Position numbers and translations under genes: made by a program
The notes under the pieces: model-generated
The model's database searches: none
What the model was told of the DNA's origin: nothing
What the model saw: the letters and a program-made list of their open reading frames with translations, nothing else
Source: Membranipora membranacea
Taxonomy: Eukaryota; Bryozoa; Gymnolaemata; Cheilostomatida; Membraniporidae
Assembly: GCA_914767715.1 (NCBI GenBank)
Contig: OU612073.1
Coordinates: 21,700,001 to 21,764,000, forward strand
Length of the DNA: 64,000 nucleotides
Reading direction: 5' to 3'
Shown here: in pieces, positions 1 through 13,900 of the stretch
Position numbering within the stretch: position 1 is the first letter of the stretch
Layout of the letters: each line of letters opens with the position of its first letter

Positions 1-148
1 AACAGACAGAGGATTTGCACACTATTTCCACAGTCCCTGAGTTCATAAAAAGGACAACATAGTCGAAGATTAACCTCCCGCAGTGACAGTTGCCAGATCA
101 TGTCAAATGCAAACTTAGAAAAAATTATTACTACAGTCAACAGCATTA

Positions 149-202
149 TGATCACAGAGTAAGGATATATATATATATATATATATCCTTACTCTGTGAT
201 CA
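149..202. repeat. 54-bp perfect palindrome with TA core
   Basis: Each arm reads TGATCACAGAGTAAGGATAT and runs into a central (TA)n. The inner part starts CAGAG and ends CTCTG (155-196) and is flanked by TGATCA on both sides. TGATCA is itself palindromic, so the flanks could be a 6-bp direct repeat or simply part of the arms. It may belong to the same class as the micro-palindromes at 32.2-40.4 kb. Confidence 0.85.
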
Positions 203-2326
203 CATGCAGGTAGCATACCTGACAAGTCTCCCTTTTTGGTAGGGAGGCTCCCAGTTTTTAGGGGTAATTCCCATCCCCTCCCTATCTCCCTTTCTCCTCC
301 CTTTTTCAGCTTCCTTTACTCAGAAAGTTTTTGAAGCTACCCTTTGCAAGAGTTACTGTGTTCTCCTACCATCACAGTACACATACCTATGTATTTGCTT
401 ATTAACATTACGTTTTGTAAGTGGCTATTCAATATTCGAGCCTTACCTACCAGTGTTGTTAAGGCTGCTCCTCCCAAGTTGGTTAAATCAAGACAATTTC
501 ATCCACATATTGAGGTAAAATTATGCAATTAACAAAATTTACAGTCAAGTTTTGGCTTGGAAATATTATACACTAGGCCTAAATTGCATCCACACTCTTG
601 GACGCAGAGTGGTAGTCCGGGTTTTTAGTTCGTCCTTGGAGACCTCCTGATTTCTGGGTCTGCCAACTTGTCATGCATGACAGGTAGTCTTACACCATAC
701 CTGCATGTGATTGATCGATCATTATCAAGGCAAAGGAATTTCATGATGTTTATCACTTTGATCTTATGACTGCCATCCCACTTTTCAGCCAGATGAAACC
801 TAGCCAGTAATGGTTTGATAATCTGACCTTGAGGTTACATAATACTCAGCCTAATTATATTCACTCATGTTACCTCTTAATTAAAATATAAGGGCCATGT
901 CCTAGTATACTAGACCAAGTTTGGTCCATTTGCCTGCATTCCGAGTCGCTCCTGATCAACTGGTTACGCCACAGGCGTGACCAGTGGAAGAGAGCAACAG
1001 GAATGTTCTATAGTATGCCGCCACACCCCCAAGTTACATAATATAGGCCTATTTCATGTAAATGACAATACTAGATGATGTATGTTTATTTACATTGACA
1101 ATTTTATAACTGTATGAATGGACAGTCAATCATCAACTCTATTCAACAGTGGGATCAGAAGCTTAGCAGTGAATTGTATTAGCCCAGTGTTATAATCATA
1201 ATAATCAGAGGGTGTCAACAAACTGTCCCTTATTTAGCACAGATTGAACTGAGGCCAAATTAACACAGAATTTATTAGCCCACTCATCTGTGATTTTCTC
1301 TTGTTCAAAGTCAGCTAAGCTCAGTAGTTTTTTCACAATAAAATTCAGCTGTGTCTGCTCAAGCTAATTTAATTGATCTCCCTCAGAAAAAACACATCGT
1401 TGATATACAGGCGGCCGATTAAGGTGCTGTCATTTGGAATACTTATGTCTTGCTTTAGGTTATTAGGTATGATACCAGGCAGAATTATTCCTGATCTAAT
1501 TGACAAGCACCTTGATTGTATGATAAGATAGATTACAACAAAAAACAACCCACAGGCAGCCCTTAATGGCGCTCGGGATGGCGATCGTGGCTGTAGGTTC
1601 CATACTATTTAGGTTGACTGCATTATTCTTTTAGTAATCTGCTTGTGAATTTTCACCTGAGACACTCCTACAAAACCCAGTCAATGCAATGCAAAGGCCC
1701 AAAATTGCTCTCTAGGCTTTGGGGCCGGGGCTCTGTGCCGAACCCCGTTGGGTAGGCTTCCAGCGCCCCCCCAACCCCTCAGCTGGGTTTACTTAGGCGC
1801 TTTGGTAAAAGATGGCAGGGTCACAATCAAATGGGAGAAATTGACCCTGTAAATCATTCTCTTAGGAATCATTTCTATAGCATGTATCGCTAGAATTTCA
1901 ATTTCTGATTTTTAAATGTGAGCTTTTTACCTTCAGCGCAGACAGCCACGTATAAATGTGATACCAAAATAACTAATTTGTTGTCTAGATTGCCGATGTG
2001 TAATGGAGACGGAAGTTTTAGGGATACACTTGTAATACATTGTGAACTGATAATTTGCTTGATTGATTGATGGTATTTATCCTCAAACACTTCGCCAGCA
2101 AAGTTCTTTTGTTGGACTTACCCTTGATTAATTAATTTCTATGTAAGTGTGAGGGGCAAACCCTATCAATCATTATGCATGTCTCAAAGTTGAATTGTCG
2201 TTTGCTGAGATTTCAAAAGTGAACATGTAAATGTGATAATTTTTGTACTAAATGTACTTTATAATTCGTTTAAATTTTAGGAAGACTGAAAACCAGATTT
2301 TAACTTCAAACCATGACTATGTAGTG

Positions 2327-2916
2327 CAAGGGTGTCCCAATTGGGGCCCATGGGCCAAATGTGGCCCACAACTAGCAAATTTAAGTGGCTCAATTGCCAT
2401 CGTGACACTCTACAAACGGCGATAATTCATGCGGGGCGCAAATGTCCTGATAACTCATACCATGCAACATGGTCTGTTTTCCGAAAAAACTTACATGGAT
2501 TGGCCTACAAATGAATAGAGAACAGAACTAGAGAACATCAGTCTGCAAGAAAAGGACACCAAAAAAATTCCCGCTTGTTGAATTAGTTCTCTACATCAAA
2601 AATAATTACAATACGCCCCTGAATGGTTGTGATTCTCCCGTTTTTATAAGCCGCCCTCTTATTCGCTCATTTGCTAATTTTCCGAATGTAATCAGTTTTG
2701 AAAAATCCTCATTCAGGACATGTGATTATTTGGATTAGTCAGTTCACTAGCCCCAAAAATTATTTCCTCATGCAATGTTCAAAATTATGAAGCAAAATAT
2801 TTGTTATGGGGCCTCCTAGCGACTATCAATAATCACCAAGCATAACTACTCTTGGCCCACGGACATTTTCTAAACTGCAAATATAACCCATGGTAGGACA
2901 AGTTTGGGCACCTATG
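2327..2916. mobile_element. Non-autonomous hAT-like DNA transposon with 8-bp TSD
   Basis: The left end reads CAAGGGTGTCCCAA. The right end, reverse complemented, reads CATAGGTGCCCAAA, giving imperfect terminal inverted repeats. The element is bracketed by an exact 8-bp direct repeat, ATGTAGTG, at 2319-2326 and 2917-2924. An 8-bp target duplication with CA-starting ends and a GGCCCATGGGCCAAATGTGGCCC-like subterminal region (2346-2368) is what is known for hAT elements. No transposase ORF is visible in the 590 bp, so it is non-autonomous or a remnant. Confidence 0.8.
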
Positions 2917-4500
2917 ATGTAGTGATCACTATTGTTTATTGTTGGTTTGCCTGCAAACTATTTCTACCCTGACTGCATGCCTTCAGGTCAAATCTAGCCA
3001 TAGTGGTCAATCAGGATTAACGATCCGATTGTGCCCTTCTCAGAGTTTTCTCCTCACAATAGATCAAGAAAAGCTTCGAGCATCGCTTTTTTTTATATAT
3101 AATTTCCACTTATTCAGACAACACCAGGCCCTAAAAGTAATTCAATAGTGCCCAATGAGCAATCCCTCAGGTGATGAACAATTATTGCATGGTGTGGAAT
3201 CCTTGAACCTTAGGAATTTATTCGAACAATGTATAAATGTGATTTTTTATGCAAGTGGGAGCAACTCTTTGTTAAGCGTGTGCATAAAATTGTTTACAAT
3301 AGTTTTTCTCCTAATTCAAGGATTTGTATTCTACAGTTATTTATGTTGAAGCAAGCAAAGCAATTTATTAAATATAGGGCAGTTGCTGTGCCCACGTGTA
3401 CGGGCGTAATTTTGTGTTAATAAATGTATGGCTGATTGTCTTTGTGACATCAGATTTTAAACCTTGGAACAGAAATAGCGGTAGTTCTCAAACTTGATAC
3501 GCTGCTGTGCACATTCCTGCATAGTCAACAAAAAGTCATATTGTATGATTCCTATCTTCCAATTCGAAGCAGCTAATATTATTGTACATGATCTTCCTAC
3601 ATGAAGTTAAAATTCCGATGGCATGTGGTCCAACCAGTTTGCGTACGGAATTGTAGCATCTGTGTTTAATTCCTGGGTTATGCTTAGATGATAAACGTAA
3701 TGCGGTCCCAATGAAATTATGGTTCATGAGAAAACAACTCCCAATTCATCATCGGATGTTAATTTTGCATAAGCCCATGTGACATACGCATAAAATGAGG
3801 GTTAGAAATGTCAATTTTTCAGAACAAATTAGAACTGGTATGGTGGTTATTATTCGCACTGCTTGTGGACATATGGTAGACGGTGAACATGATATGACCT
3901 CGCAACACAAACATAAAACCTCGTTAAACTTAGCTGCGTGCCTTGCAGCAAAATACAGCCAATCGTCAAAGCCCAGCATGATGGGCCGCAGCATGACTAT
4001 CAACCTTTCACAAAAAGTTGTTCAATCCTGTAAACCACACTCAACCGGACGTTGACCCAAGCCTCATTAGCCTAAAATCCTCCCACAACTAAAAATATGC
4101 TATTCAAATGGTGGAAACCACTTATTCACTCACAAGTTGCAGTCAGAATAAATGTTTCTAAACAGATAAAATGAAAGATAATAAAATATACTATCTGTAA
4201 TATCTATTGATAAAATTTTGCAAAGCTCTGAGACACAGTAATCATATAATTACTGATGATTATTCATTGATATTGTTTTGATCAGGTTACAAAATGATTT
4301 TGAGAGAACAGTTTTACACCTGTTTTGCCATGATGTTATTGCTGGATAAGCTTCAAGAAGTTGTAGTGATGTCATTCCACGAAGTCATTCAGAACATTAA
4401 CAGAGTGTCATGAAAGCATTTTTGTCAAATTGCCATATAGTCAATTCCACTAGATGTTACAGTAACAGTCGGTGCACCTTGTTACAACAAGGACATGGCA

Positions 4501-4743
4501 TATCAATCATGCTGGATATTATATCGGAGTTATCATAGCATTTTGGAAAACTTCTCGTTAGAACGTTATGTCACAACAGGTGGATAATGTTACACAAAAT
4601 TGTTAAAACAAAAAAATTGGATATCAATATTGCTAGATATTATATTGGAGTTATGGGAACATTTTGGATAGCTTGTCGTTAGAGCGTTATGTCAAAACTT
4701 GCTGATAATGTTACAAAAAATAATTTTGTGAGGTGATGGGAAT
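4501..4743. repeat. Two-copy tandem repeat, period about 121 bp
   Basis: Two adjacent copies begin TATCAATCATGCTGGATATT (4501) and ATATCAATATTGCTAGATAT (4621). They share the core CGTTAGARCGTTATGTCA and the ending GATAATGTTACA. Divergence of roughly 15 percent by eye makes this an old local duplication. No coding potential is seen. Confidence 0.8.
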
Positions 4744-5080
4744 AACATTTTGAGGCGATGTTTTAAACACAATAATATGATATCTCCAATGAGCTGCGTT
4801 TCAGCCAGTCAACCCGATATCATACAACAATATCAGGGAGTATGCTCTTGAATGCAATTGCCCGATCACAACATTATCACGAGGTACAAAACATTTTAAA
4901 AACATTTTGCGTTTGCTGGGTACATGCATATAATGAGAGGTCCATGTGCAGTTGCCAAAAGTTATTTGTACAAAAAGTAGATGCAGGGTGAATTTTCAGG
5001 ACTGTTATGGATAGAAACCAACCAGTAACCTAATTACCAATCTGATTGGACAGTTTTTTGGGTAGATGAGAGTAACTTAC

Positions 5081-5854
5081 ATGGTATAATAATCTTTACA
5101 GGATATGACAGTTGTAGGTCCAACGATGAGTTCAAAGTGTAACATCTGTAGTATGTCGAGTACGCCAGAACAACTAGGTCATACGGGAAGGAGTAACTGT
5201 TGCTATATTCCCCTCCTCTGAACTGTAGGGTATTGTTAGCAGAATTGACTGTTGCTAGCTTTTGATATGGTTGGTTATCATTGAACGTAGACAGAGGTAG
5301 CCAGTCTTCTTCTGACCACAACTGCCACCCAACTTTGACTTTCCCATGTTTGTCTGAATGACAGCTTAGACTAAGTCCATGTCCATGTACAACATATTGA
5401 TATACATTCCGAGGTGAGTCACTGACTGAGTCAGCAGGCAGAACTTGAGGTCTCGTCAGCGTCTGGAAACCTACACAGTCTATAAGAGCTTTACATTCTA
5501 ACACCACTAAATATCCTAAACCTGTAATAGAAAAACACGACATTAAGATTTTGTAACTCTGTACTCCATACAATGAACTGATATTTGCTTGGCTCTATTT
5601 CTGCTTCATTTCCGATCCAAAGCCCGAAAGAAATCACCAACATGACATCTAAATAGGACAGTGATCTGTGGCAATGGTAAAATAAGATTCCAAACCACCA
5701 TACAATATCACCTCTTTGAATGAATTGAAATAAATGAGAGAGGATCATACATTAATCTGATATAGTGACAGTATCCAAACCTATGCAGTAATCGATGAAC
5801 CAAGTTTACTAACTTACCTATAATGAGAGCATATACGTAGAGTATAGAATCCAT
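5081..5854 (-). CDS. Secreted/membrane Ig-domain protein, 5' part (two exons)
   Basis: Exon 1 (5818-5854) starts with ATG and encodes MDSILYVYALII, the front of a signal peptide. It ends in phase 1 at a GTAAGT donor. Exon 2 (5081-5521) follows a TTTCTATTACAG acceptor, completes the hydrophobic stretch (IGLGYLVVL) and encodes one Ig-like domain. Its first cysteine is in LSLSCHSD, its core tryptophan in KVGWQLW, and its second cysteine in the Y-Y-R-C-Y-T strand-F motif. It ends in phase 1 at CCAT|GTAAGT. The gene is therefore incomplete: further Ig, membrane or cytoplasmic exons should lie at lower coordinates, but I could not find a phase-compatible exon there. The Ig fold is inferred from the C...W...YxC spacing. 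Family, ligand and role are unknown; cell-surface recognition is a guess. Confidence 0.65.
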
Positions 5855-7993
5855 TGTCAACTCGCCTTCATAGATAGGCGTATGACAGTCAAGAAGAATG
5901 ATTTCAGAATACTGCTCACAAGTTGAAGCAGTGCGTGACAAGATTTCAAACGGCGACGCGAACACACAGTGCATTGCGAGAAACTTTACAAACAACTTTA
6001 GGGTTGTTAAATGCTAACATTTAATTTTACAGCTCACACCCTCAAGATGGCTCATGGGATTACAAATAACCTGATATGACGTAGAAAATATATAGATATT
6101 GAGAATACTCAATTACTACCAGGTTGAAGTAATAAGCAAGAGATGCGTTGTGCTATGCTGATCTGTTTTCTCAGAAAAGAAGCTATAGAAGTTATCAGGA
6201 GAATGATTGAGAAAAGACTATTCCTGAGCTATTGAGCTCTAAAGGTCATAGTTGAATATATGATAAATGGGTAAATGATTGTTCTTCGGAGAATTAACGA
6301 AATTATTTACCTCAGTTTGTACGAGAGCAAAATGATTGCTATCAACAGAAACTTTAAAGGAGTGATTAATTTAATTTTGGAGAAAGTTTTCAACCACTTT
6401 CTCATAGCAATTTTATAACCAGTATAATCACTGTCATTTTACCCAAGGTATTCAAATCCATGTTCTCTATGTCCTTATTTACTGGGCCTGTGGTGTCGTT
6501 GTTGAGGTGCTGTAAAAGTTTTGGTTTTATATCACGATCATTGTCAATACATTTATCACGAAATTAGATGTTTAACTTTCTCCCTTTGGAAAACTTGGTT
6601 ATGCATACACACGGATGCTGGGGACTGGAACAATCAACCTTGAAAGCTGCCCTATGCGTTTTGTCTATGGCTCCCCCAGTGGGACTCGACCCACAATTCC
6701 TGCTATATTACCGAAGTGTTCATCAAATTTATAGCATCATGATACCAAAGGTTGTTCTATTGTGTAAGTGAAGTTAATTTAACTTTAATTTATTTGGAAA
6801 AGTTTGGTAATGAACAATATATGGAAGTGACAGCTCATTGGGCTTTCACAGAACCCCACCTTTACATCATAGATTTGCAAAGGAGACAATTTCTATCACT
6901 GAACATAATTTTTACCCAGAGGTTATATGGATTTTAAAGAATCTTGCATATCTATTGCAGCACTAGCTGCCTAACTACAGTTTGCTTTTGGCTTTCAGTA
7001 GTGGTTATATAGAATGGTTGGTATATATATAACATAAATGTAAAACAAAAGCCATCAATAGCAACATAAATATCTTCCAAATTATGGCAGGTCCATTTAG
7101 ATTATTAATTTACTCGTATTAGTTCTAGTCAGATATAAGTCGCATTTGAATTTTGATTTGCATGTTTGCAATATTATGGAGATCTTGATCATCAGTTTAG
7201 CAAAATTCACTGATCCATGATGACATTTCAACAGTAGAAACTGGAAAATGATTCTAAGCCAAATGATCCAACGCATGTGTTGGCCAGGTCTGCCCAATAA
7301 TGAGTAGCATGAACAGTGGATGTACAATTCTAGCTAGCGATGATCGTTTTGTATATAGGTAAGCTGTTATTCCAACAGAATAATAACAGAATGAGCAACA
7401 GTAAATAAAGGCAGCAACAAAAAAATATAGTGAGAGAATAACGATAGAACAGTGTAGAAAAAAGGCACTTCTAGGATTCTTTACCATGATTTGTTGCGTC
7501 AAAGCGAACGCATTAACTGACAAAATTTAATATTCTGCACCTATGACAGATAACATTATTATGCTTGATTATTGAAGGTAATGGAAAAGATTTACAACAG
7601 AAACAGTTATAAATATATAGAACTTCCTGTTCAGAACACAAAACTCTTGGGTTACAATGAACAGCAGACTAACTACAACTAGGTAAGAGAGATAGGATTA
7701 TACTCACTACTAACTCAATACAAATTGAAGAGCGTGAAGAAGACACTGCTCATGATAACAAACTAAACAAAATATCAAAAATAAACCCGACCTCCACTGT
7801 GGTGTAGTGATAGGACACATACAAATAAATAATAACAGTTAAGCTGACAAAGATTAAGTAATTGATAGGGCTGGAGTTACAAACAACTTGACTGGTTCAC
7901 ATATGAATTTACTATAAACTGATTGATTATAGTCATGAGATCGGCGACAGCATGTAGGTTCATAGTCGAGATTCTGAGAGTAAAAAACATTAT
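5855..7993. other. Intergenic between Ig gene and FoxQ2 3' end
   Basis: No exon with splice support was found. The longest open stretches (for example minus strand 7254-7523, hydrophobic) have no splice context and no family resemblance. The region should contain the promoter of the Ig gene just above 5854 and the 3' UTR and poly(A) site of the FoxQ2 gene just below 7994. No TATA box or clear poly(A) signal could be assigned. Confidence 0.5.
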
Positions 7994-10900
7994 TTAAGTG
8001 TGGGAGAGCCACTCCCCGGACTCGTACATATTAAATACTGCAGCAGTAGCGGGCTGTTGCTGAGTGCAAGGGCTATAAATACCTGGGTAGTAACCTAGTG
8101 CTGATTGGTTGGCTGGGGCCAGCTGTGATGTACTCTGATTGGCCGGACTTGTTGGAGAGACCGGTTGATTGGCTTGTGGTAAGTAGTGAGCTTGACCGTA
8201 GTAAGGAAAGTACGGAGATTGATATGTGCCAACTACAAACAGACAGACATGTTGGACTCGTGGTTGTCACGGGATATTGGCCAGTGCTGTGACAAAATGG
8301 ATAAAATTAAACAAAATGGCTTTTCTGGCGTTACTGGAATGACCATCTTAACTATAAACAATAAATAAAGAATTTATATTACGTTTATGATCTTAAAAAA
8401 TGGGTACCAATGTATTTGTATCGATGTGGCTAAGCGGAGAATTGACTGGCATGTGAGCAAGGGACTATCCTGCCAAAATGGTTGTGAAACCGATCCGAGG
8501 TTAGGGTCGGACAAAACAAATCAATACCAATTTATACAGAAAAGCAGAGTGCAGGGATGAGAGTTACAGTGATGACACTTACACTGTGTGGGGAAGGCAG
8601 TGAATGCTGTTGGCATCACACTGTGAGGTCTCAGGGTACATGCTGTCGTGGCAGCCTGCTGAGGATTCAGTGTTGTGAATGTTGTGTTTGTACCTTTCAA
8701 TGACAAAACAATACTGTAGTTATCTAATGCCTTCCAATGTCAATTAAAGTGTTTAGGAAAGCAAAGAACAACATATGAAAGTAATCTCATAGCAATGGTC
8801 AAAAAAAAGATTAATCTTCTCGCACATTGAAATTATTGAATGACATAACCAATTTCATAATGCAAAAACCCAGGGTCTAGAAGGGTCTACAGTATTTTTA
8901 TCGCCCCTGTTACAGGTTTCCACTTAAATATCTTTGACTAGGCTACCTTTAACCAATACTGTATTAATATCATTTCTGGTGTAAGTATAGCAGCCTGTTA
9001 CCTGTCCGAGGCAAGGCAAGGACTACTGCTATACTGTGAGTGGATCATCATTTCAATGTCAATCTCTAACAGGGGGGATAACAGACTCTAGACCTTTCTA
9101 GACCCTTGGTTATGTACTTTAAAATCGGTTCAATCATTCAATAACATCTTTGTGGGAGTAAATTTAATTTTATCGTTCATTGCTTTGAGATTGCTTTAAT
9201 ATGAATAGTGGTTGTTTTTTGCTTTCCTAGACACTTTTAGAAGTAAAATTCCACTTGACTTTATATAGATTAGCATGAAAAAGTGACTCCAGAATAAACT
9301 GTTAAACATTTTCACTTTGACTTGACTCATCACAAGTTATATAATGGGTATTGACTACTGAAATCCCACAATGAACCCAAATCTTTTATGAAAAACTAAA
9401 CTCTTTCAATTGTGTGCAAATTACAATTACAATAGCAGCACAGAATGTACTTCGTACTGACCGGTAGTAGTTGAGGGGTTTGTACTGACCGGTATTAGTA
9501 GAGGGGTCTGTACTGACCTGTATTAGTCGAGGGGTTGGTAGTTCTGATGATGTTACTGGATGAGTTGGCTGCCTGTGAGGCCACATCTCTGATAGCGGAG
9601 TCAGGTGACAGGAAGGAGCCGCCATGCTGCTGTAAAGGCTGAGCAAATGTCAGCAGGGTGTCCTGACCAGGCAGTGAAAAGTTGGGAGCTATCGGCGTAG
9701 AGTGAGGCCGTCCAGCGACACTGACTGTTATCTACAACAAGTGTACCAACAAATCTGGTCATATATTCTACAGCAGACAAAGGAATCCCTGTAGCCTACT
9801 GTTACTACTAACATACAAATAAGATGGCTCCAATCTGCCCGACCACTCCGTAGTTAATATTTGAGGGAAATACTTTACAATCTACGGGCAAATCATGATA
9901 ACCATTATACATATAAATATAACATAAATAGTGGTCTGTCAAGATTTTTTGTTACTTGTTCTTGTCAAACTTCTTAGGGCCAAAACTAAATTTGGGAATC
10001 AAAGGGTATCTCAAGAGTCATTAGCACTAACCATAGATCTGGGCAGAGCTTGAGTGATAGGAACACTACTACAATCCCTGAGAGCAGCAAACGGAGTGAG
10101 ACCATGCTGAGACCCGTGTGGAGCCAGGCTGCCGGCAGGCGGTGTTTTACTGTTGCACGCTGTTATAAGGTGGAAGTATTTCTTATTACGCGACGATTCA
10201 GCGGACTTCTTTCTCTCCTTACAGCCGGTCACATTGAAATCTCCCTTTGAAAATGGGCCCTAAAAAAAACCAACGTCAGAAGTAAATGAAATGACTTTGT
10301 GAGAGCGCGCATGGAAGACACTAAAGTTTACAGTGCAAACATTTTCTTCTAGGAATGACCCATAAAAAATGCAACATCATCAAAACATATCATGGTATGG
10401 CTTTGTGCGCTATATAGATTTTGTCAATAAAAATCTGCAGTGTTAAGAAGATTTCTGGAACTGTTTGTATGTAGAGATTATCAAGCCATTTTTAAAAAGT
10501 GGTAGCAGCCATTGTCATCAGTTCGACGATTGTGATGCACAAACAGGCTCTGGGAAACAGAGCAGAAACGTGAATTAAATTGCGTGATATACCAACCTGA
10601 AACTGGTCCGCTATAGACCAATAAAATCCGCGTCCGTTCGGAGCTCTGTCTCCCTTCACAAAACATTTCATCAGACTCAGGTTGTGTCTCACACTGGTAA
10701 TAAAAGACACAATGTGTGTGTCAATGTCAGCCTTGATTTGAGATTGAAAAACACTCTGTTATCTAGTGAAGAGCAGATGCCTGCCAATCTGATACAGCAG
10801 CTTTAAGATCAAGAAAAGGGACAGAACTCAGACTGCTCTGACATGACCAAAGTAAATGCTGTTTGATGATCAAAGGAGTTGATGCCATGCTCACCCTGTC

Positions 10901-13900
10901 TGTACAGTCATTGGGAAATTGAAAATTATCAGAATTATTATTAGACCAGAAAACAAGTTCTGCGAGAGATATTATTTTATTAAAACTACCCACCCACCAT
11001 ATCAACACCGTAGGAACATCAGCAATACCTGCCATGATATTTCCTATTTTCAGGCCATAAATTGTGTTTACTTATATCTTAATTGTTCATGTGTCACTTT
11101 GATGTCTACATTTTCAGATAGCTCATTGGTCGTGCAGGTACATTGTTACTTTCTACCTGTATATCATCAATTTTAGAGCCAGGTAAACAAATGAAAGCAT
11201 ACCTGTTGCGCCAGGAGCGTTCATTAGCTTCAGTAAAATAAGGGTATTTACTCATCAGCCACTGATATATATCTGCTATCAGCATTCTCTTCTCATCACA
11301 GCTTAGTATAGCCTGTAAATATGGAATTTCAAATGAAGGGGCTTAACCTGCAGTCTTCAGTTCGATAAGTTTTACAGTCTGACCCTGACCATTTCAGCGG
11401 GCTATAATATATGATTATATAGTTGGGAGTTGTCCTCAGAACAACGAGTTCATTGCTCAGTTGTTCATTGCTCAGAAGGTTTAGTTCATTGCTCAGAATA
11501 CCTACGCATTCACAACTCCCTATTTGTCAGCATTGTTGATAAAACTTAGGCAGCTTCTTCTTCAAGACAAAAGTAGGCAATAAACTGTCCTGAATTGAGG
11601 TGCTGCAGAGCTGTTGAAAATTTTCCCCAATGACTCAAGTTTCTGTTTGTTCCGATCACATGACGATTACATGGATGCATAGAATACGGACATGCTTGTG
11701 ATGTATCGTTATTCTGTATATACTAACCATAGCAATGAGCTCTACGTAAGGTGCAGTAGGCTTGTTCTCTTCACTAGGGCTAGTGAGAGACTCTGTGGGG
11801 GATTTCCTCTTCCTGTCTGATGACTTAGACTGAGATCCCTTATGACGTGGCTCAGAGCGTGAAGTGGGTATGGATAGAGCGGCAGTCACTCCTTCAGAGA
11901 GTAGATCATTAGCTTGAGCTGGTGTTGCTATAGCTACATGTTGAGGGATACCAACAGGGTAGGTTTGAGTTACTCCTGTGGGAAAACAACTTTAGTTCAG
12001 TTATATGATACTTTATCATACATGCTCAACACTCTACTCAGGTAGGTGGTAGTTATATTTCATAATAGACAATCACCTACACCAAATAACCTCAGTCCTC
12101 AGAGGCCCGCTACACTTTAATACAACTAGAGAAAGCATATTTACTGATATGAGAATGCAGTGAACTCAAACATTTCAAACAATTCAGTTGGACTGAGATG
12201 CATGGTCTACTGTTTACTGGCCCTGATGGCAAGAACAGTTCCCACAATACTCATCTACCTTCAGTCAAATTAACCTACAGTTAAATTAATGAAGGAGGAA
12301 ACATGTATTACCTTGTGCTGAGACCTGAGAGTTGAAGGTTGGGTACATTACTCCGTTCCAGGCCATACCCTGTTGAGCAGCGGGATATGTGTATACATGA
12401 TTGGATGTAGTGTATGGTACAGATAATATGTGATCCATACTCATAGACTGAGAGTGATGACTGCTAACAGCATGAGAGTAAGGGGCCTTTTCATCATCCC
12501 TCCTTACTCGCTTCCTCGGTAAGAGATGAGGCAAGTCTAAAGGCTCTAACGGACTGCTGAAGTGAATATAATAGCCTTAAGAGTGTACCATGCACAGATA
12601 AATTATTTGCACTGAGCCTATGAATCTGAGGTTTACTGAAGGAATGCCGTATAGCAAAAAATTGAACAAGTATGATATCTGCCGCAAGAGCCATATATTT
12701 TTTATTGAAATTATGATCCAACGAAAAAAATTCCGTAAAATATGTACACACCTTGCATTGTCTGTCTGATCAAAGAATCTCTTATATGGAGTTGTGTCCA
12801 CACTACTAGCGTGGCTGTCATTCAGAGAATCAGTCTCCTCCCCAGCGTCAGTGCTGATCATAGGGGCACCTGCTGCTGCTGACAGTGTGTCTGTTGTAGG
12901 CGATAATGTCGGTGAGATGGCAGGTGAATCATGTGACACGCTTCGCCCACTCTCACCTGACAGTGAGGCTATACCTGATGACACTATGTCTTGTCTTATC
13001 GCCGCCATCAGTTCGGTAGAGTTACAGCATATATGTGAGGCTGTAATATCCATATATCATATATAGAGAGTTTTACCAACAAATTAGATAAGTAAGATTA
13101 TCTTGCAGGGTTGACAAAGGAGGGTGTTTCACTGAGTGATTACACTAGTGGACATGTTTTGACAGCCTATTGTCATTGACATTCACTTGCACACCGTTGT
13201 ATCGGCTGCCGACGAAATGGCAATATGCAGATTCAAAACATCATTATCTCACATCTTCTTTGGTAAACAGATATGGTTTCAGAACGATAGCAAAGGAAGT
13301 TATCATTGCTAAAACAGGGCATGTTTATAACGTTCCCACAATGCAACTTAAAATTGGAAGTCTGGGTAGGATCAGATCAACCTGATTTCACAGTAAAATT
13401 ACGAAAACTGCTTTAGATAGGGAAACTCTTCGGCACATCACAAAGAGGATAAGGTTATTCTTAATTTCACACAAAGCAGAAGCAGGGCTGAGCAGACTGT
13501 TATAACTGACCAATGTTCCGTTCAAGTGTGAACCGTTTCAAAACAAAGAAGATAATCCGTCATCCACTATTGTTCAAAGCAGGAGGGTGGGAGAGGGTGG
13601 AAAGTGGACTGCTTGATTTAAAATTTATCAAAAGTATGTTACTAATATTTTCACGAGGTGGATGAGATGAGATGAAAGAACCAACTTGGCAGCTTGCCTA
13701 GTGTTATCAAAATAGCCAACATCAGCAGCGCGGAAGCCATACATGGATTAGCAGCATTTTGGCACAGATTTAGTAAGGGAATTGGATGGCCAATAAAAAC
13801 TAGGAAAACACAGCAAATGTATACACGAATATTCTGCAACCTACCGTTCAGGTTTGATACACCACTAAAAACAATTCATCATTTTAGTCCATAATAACTC

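Larger units (their letters stand above)
1..5080. other. Intergenic, repeat-bearing; no supportable gene
   Basis: I see no convincing coding exon here on either strand. The region holds a long TA-cored palindrome (149-202), a short hairpin near 959-985, a GC-richer patch around 1560-1800, the hAT-like element at 2327-2916 and a two-copy tandem repeat at about 4501-4743. The missing 3' exons of the Ig-domain gene transcribed leftward from 5854 should lie here or beyond the left edge, but I could not identify them. Confidence 0.6.

Noticed and set aside
666-679. Short palindrome TGTCATGCATGACA
   Set aside because: At 14 bp and without flanking repeats it is not distinguishable from chance.
3749-4003. 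Minus-strand hydrophobic ORF below the Ig-domain exons, considered as its membrane exon
   Set aside because: No phase-1 acceptor leads into it without a stop, and it has no recognisable family features.
7254-7523. Minus-strand ORF rich in hydrophobic residues
   Set aside because: It has no splice or promoter context, composition is explained by AT-rich sequence, and it resembles no known membrane family.
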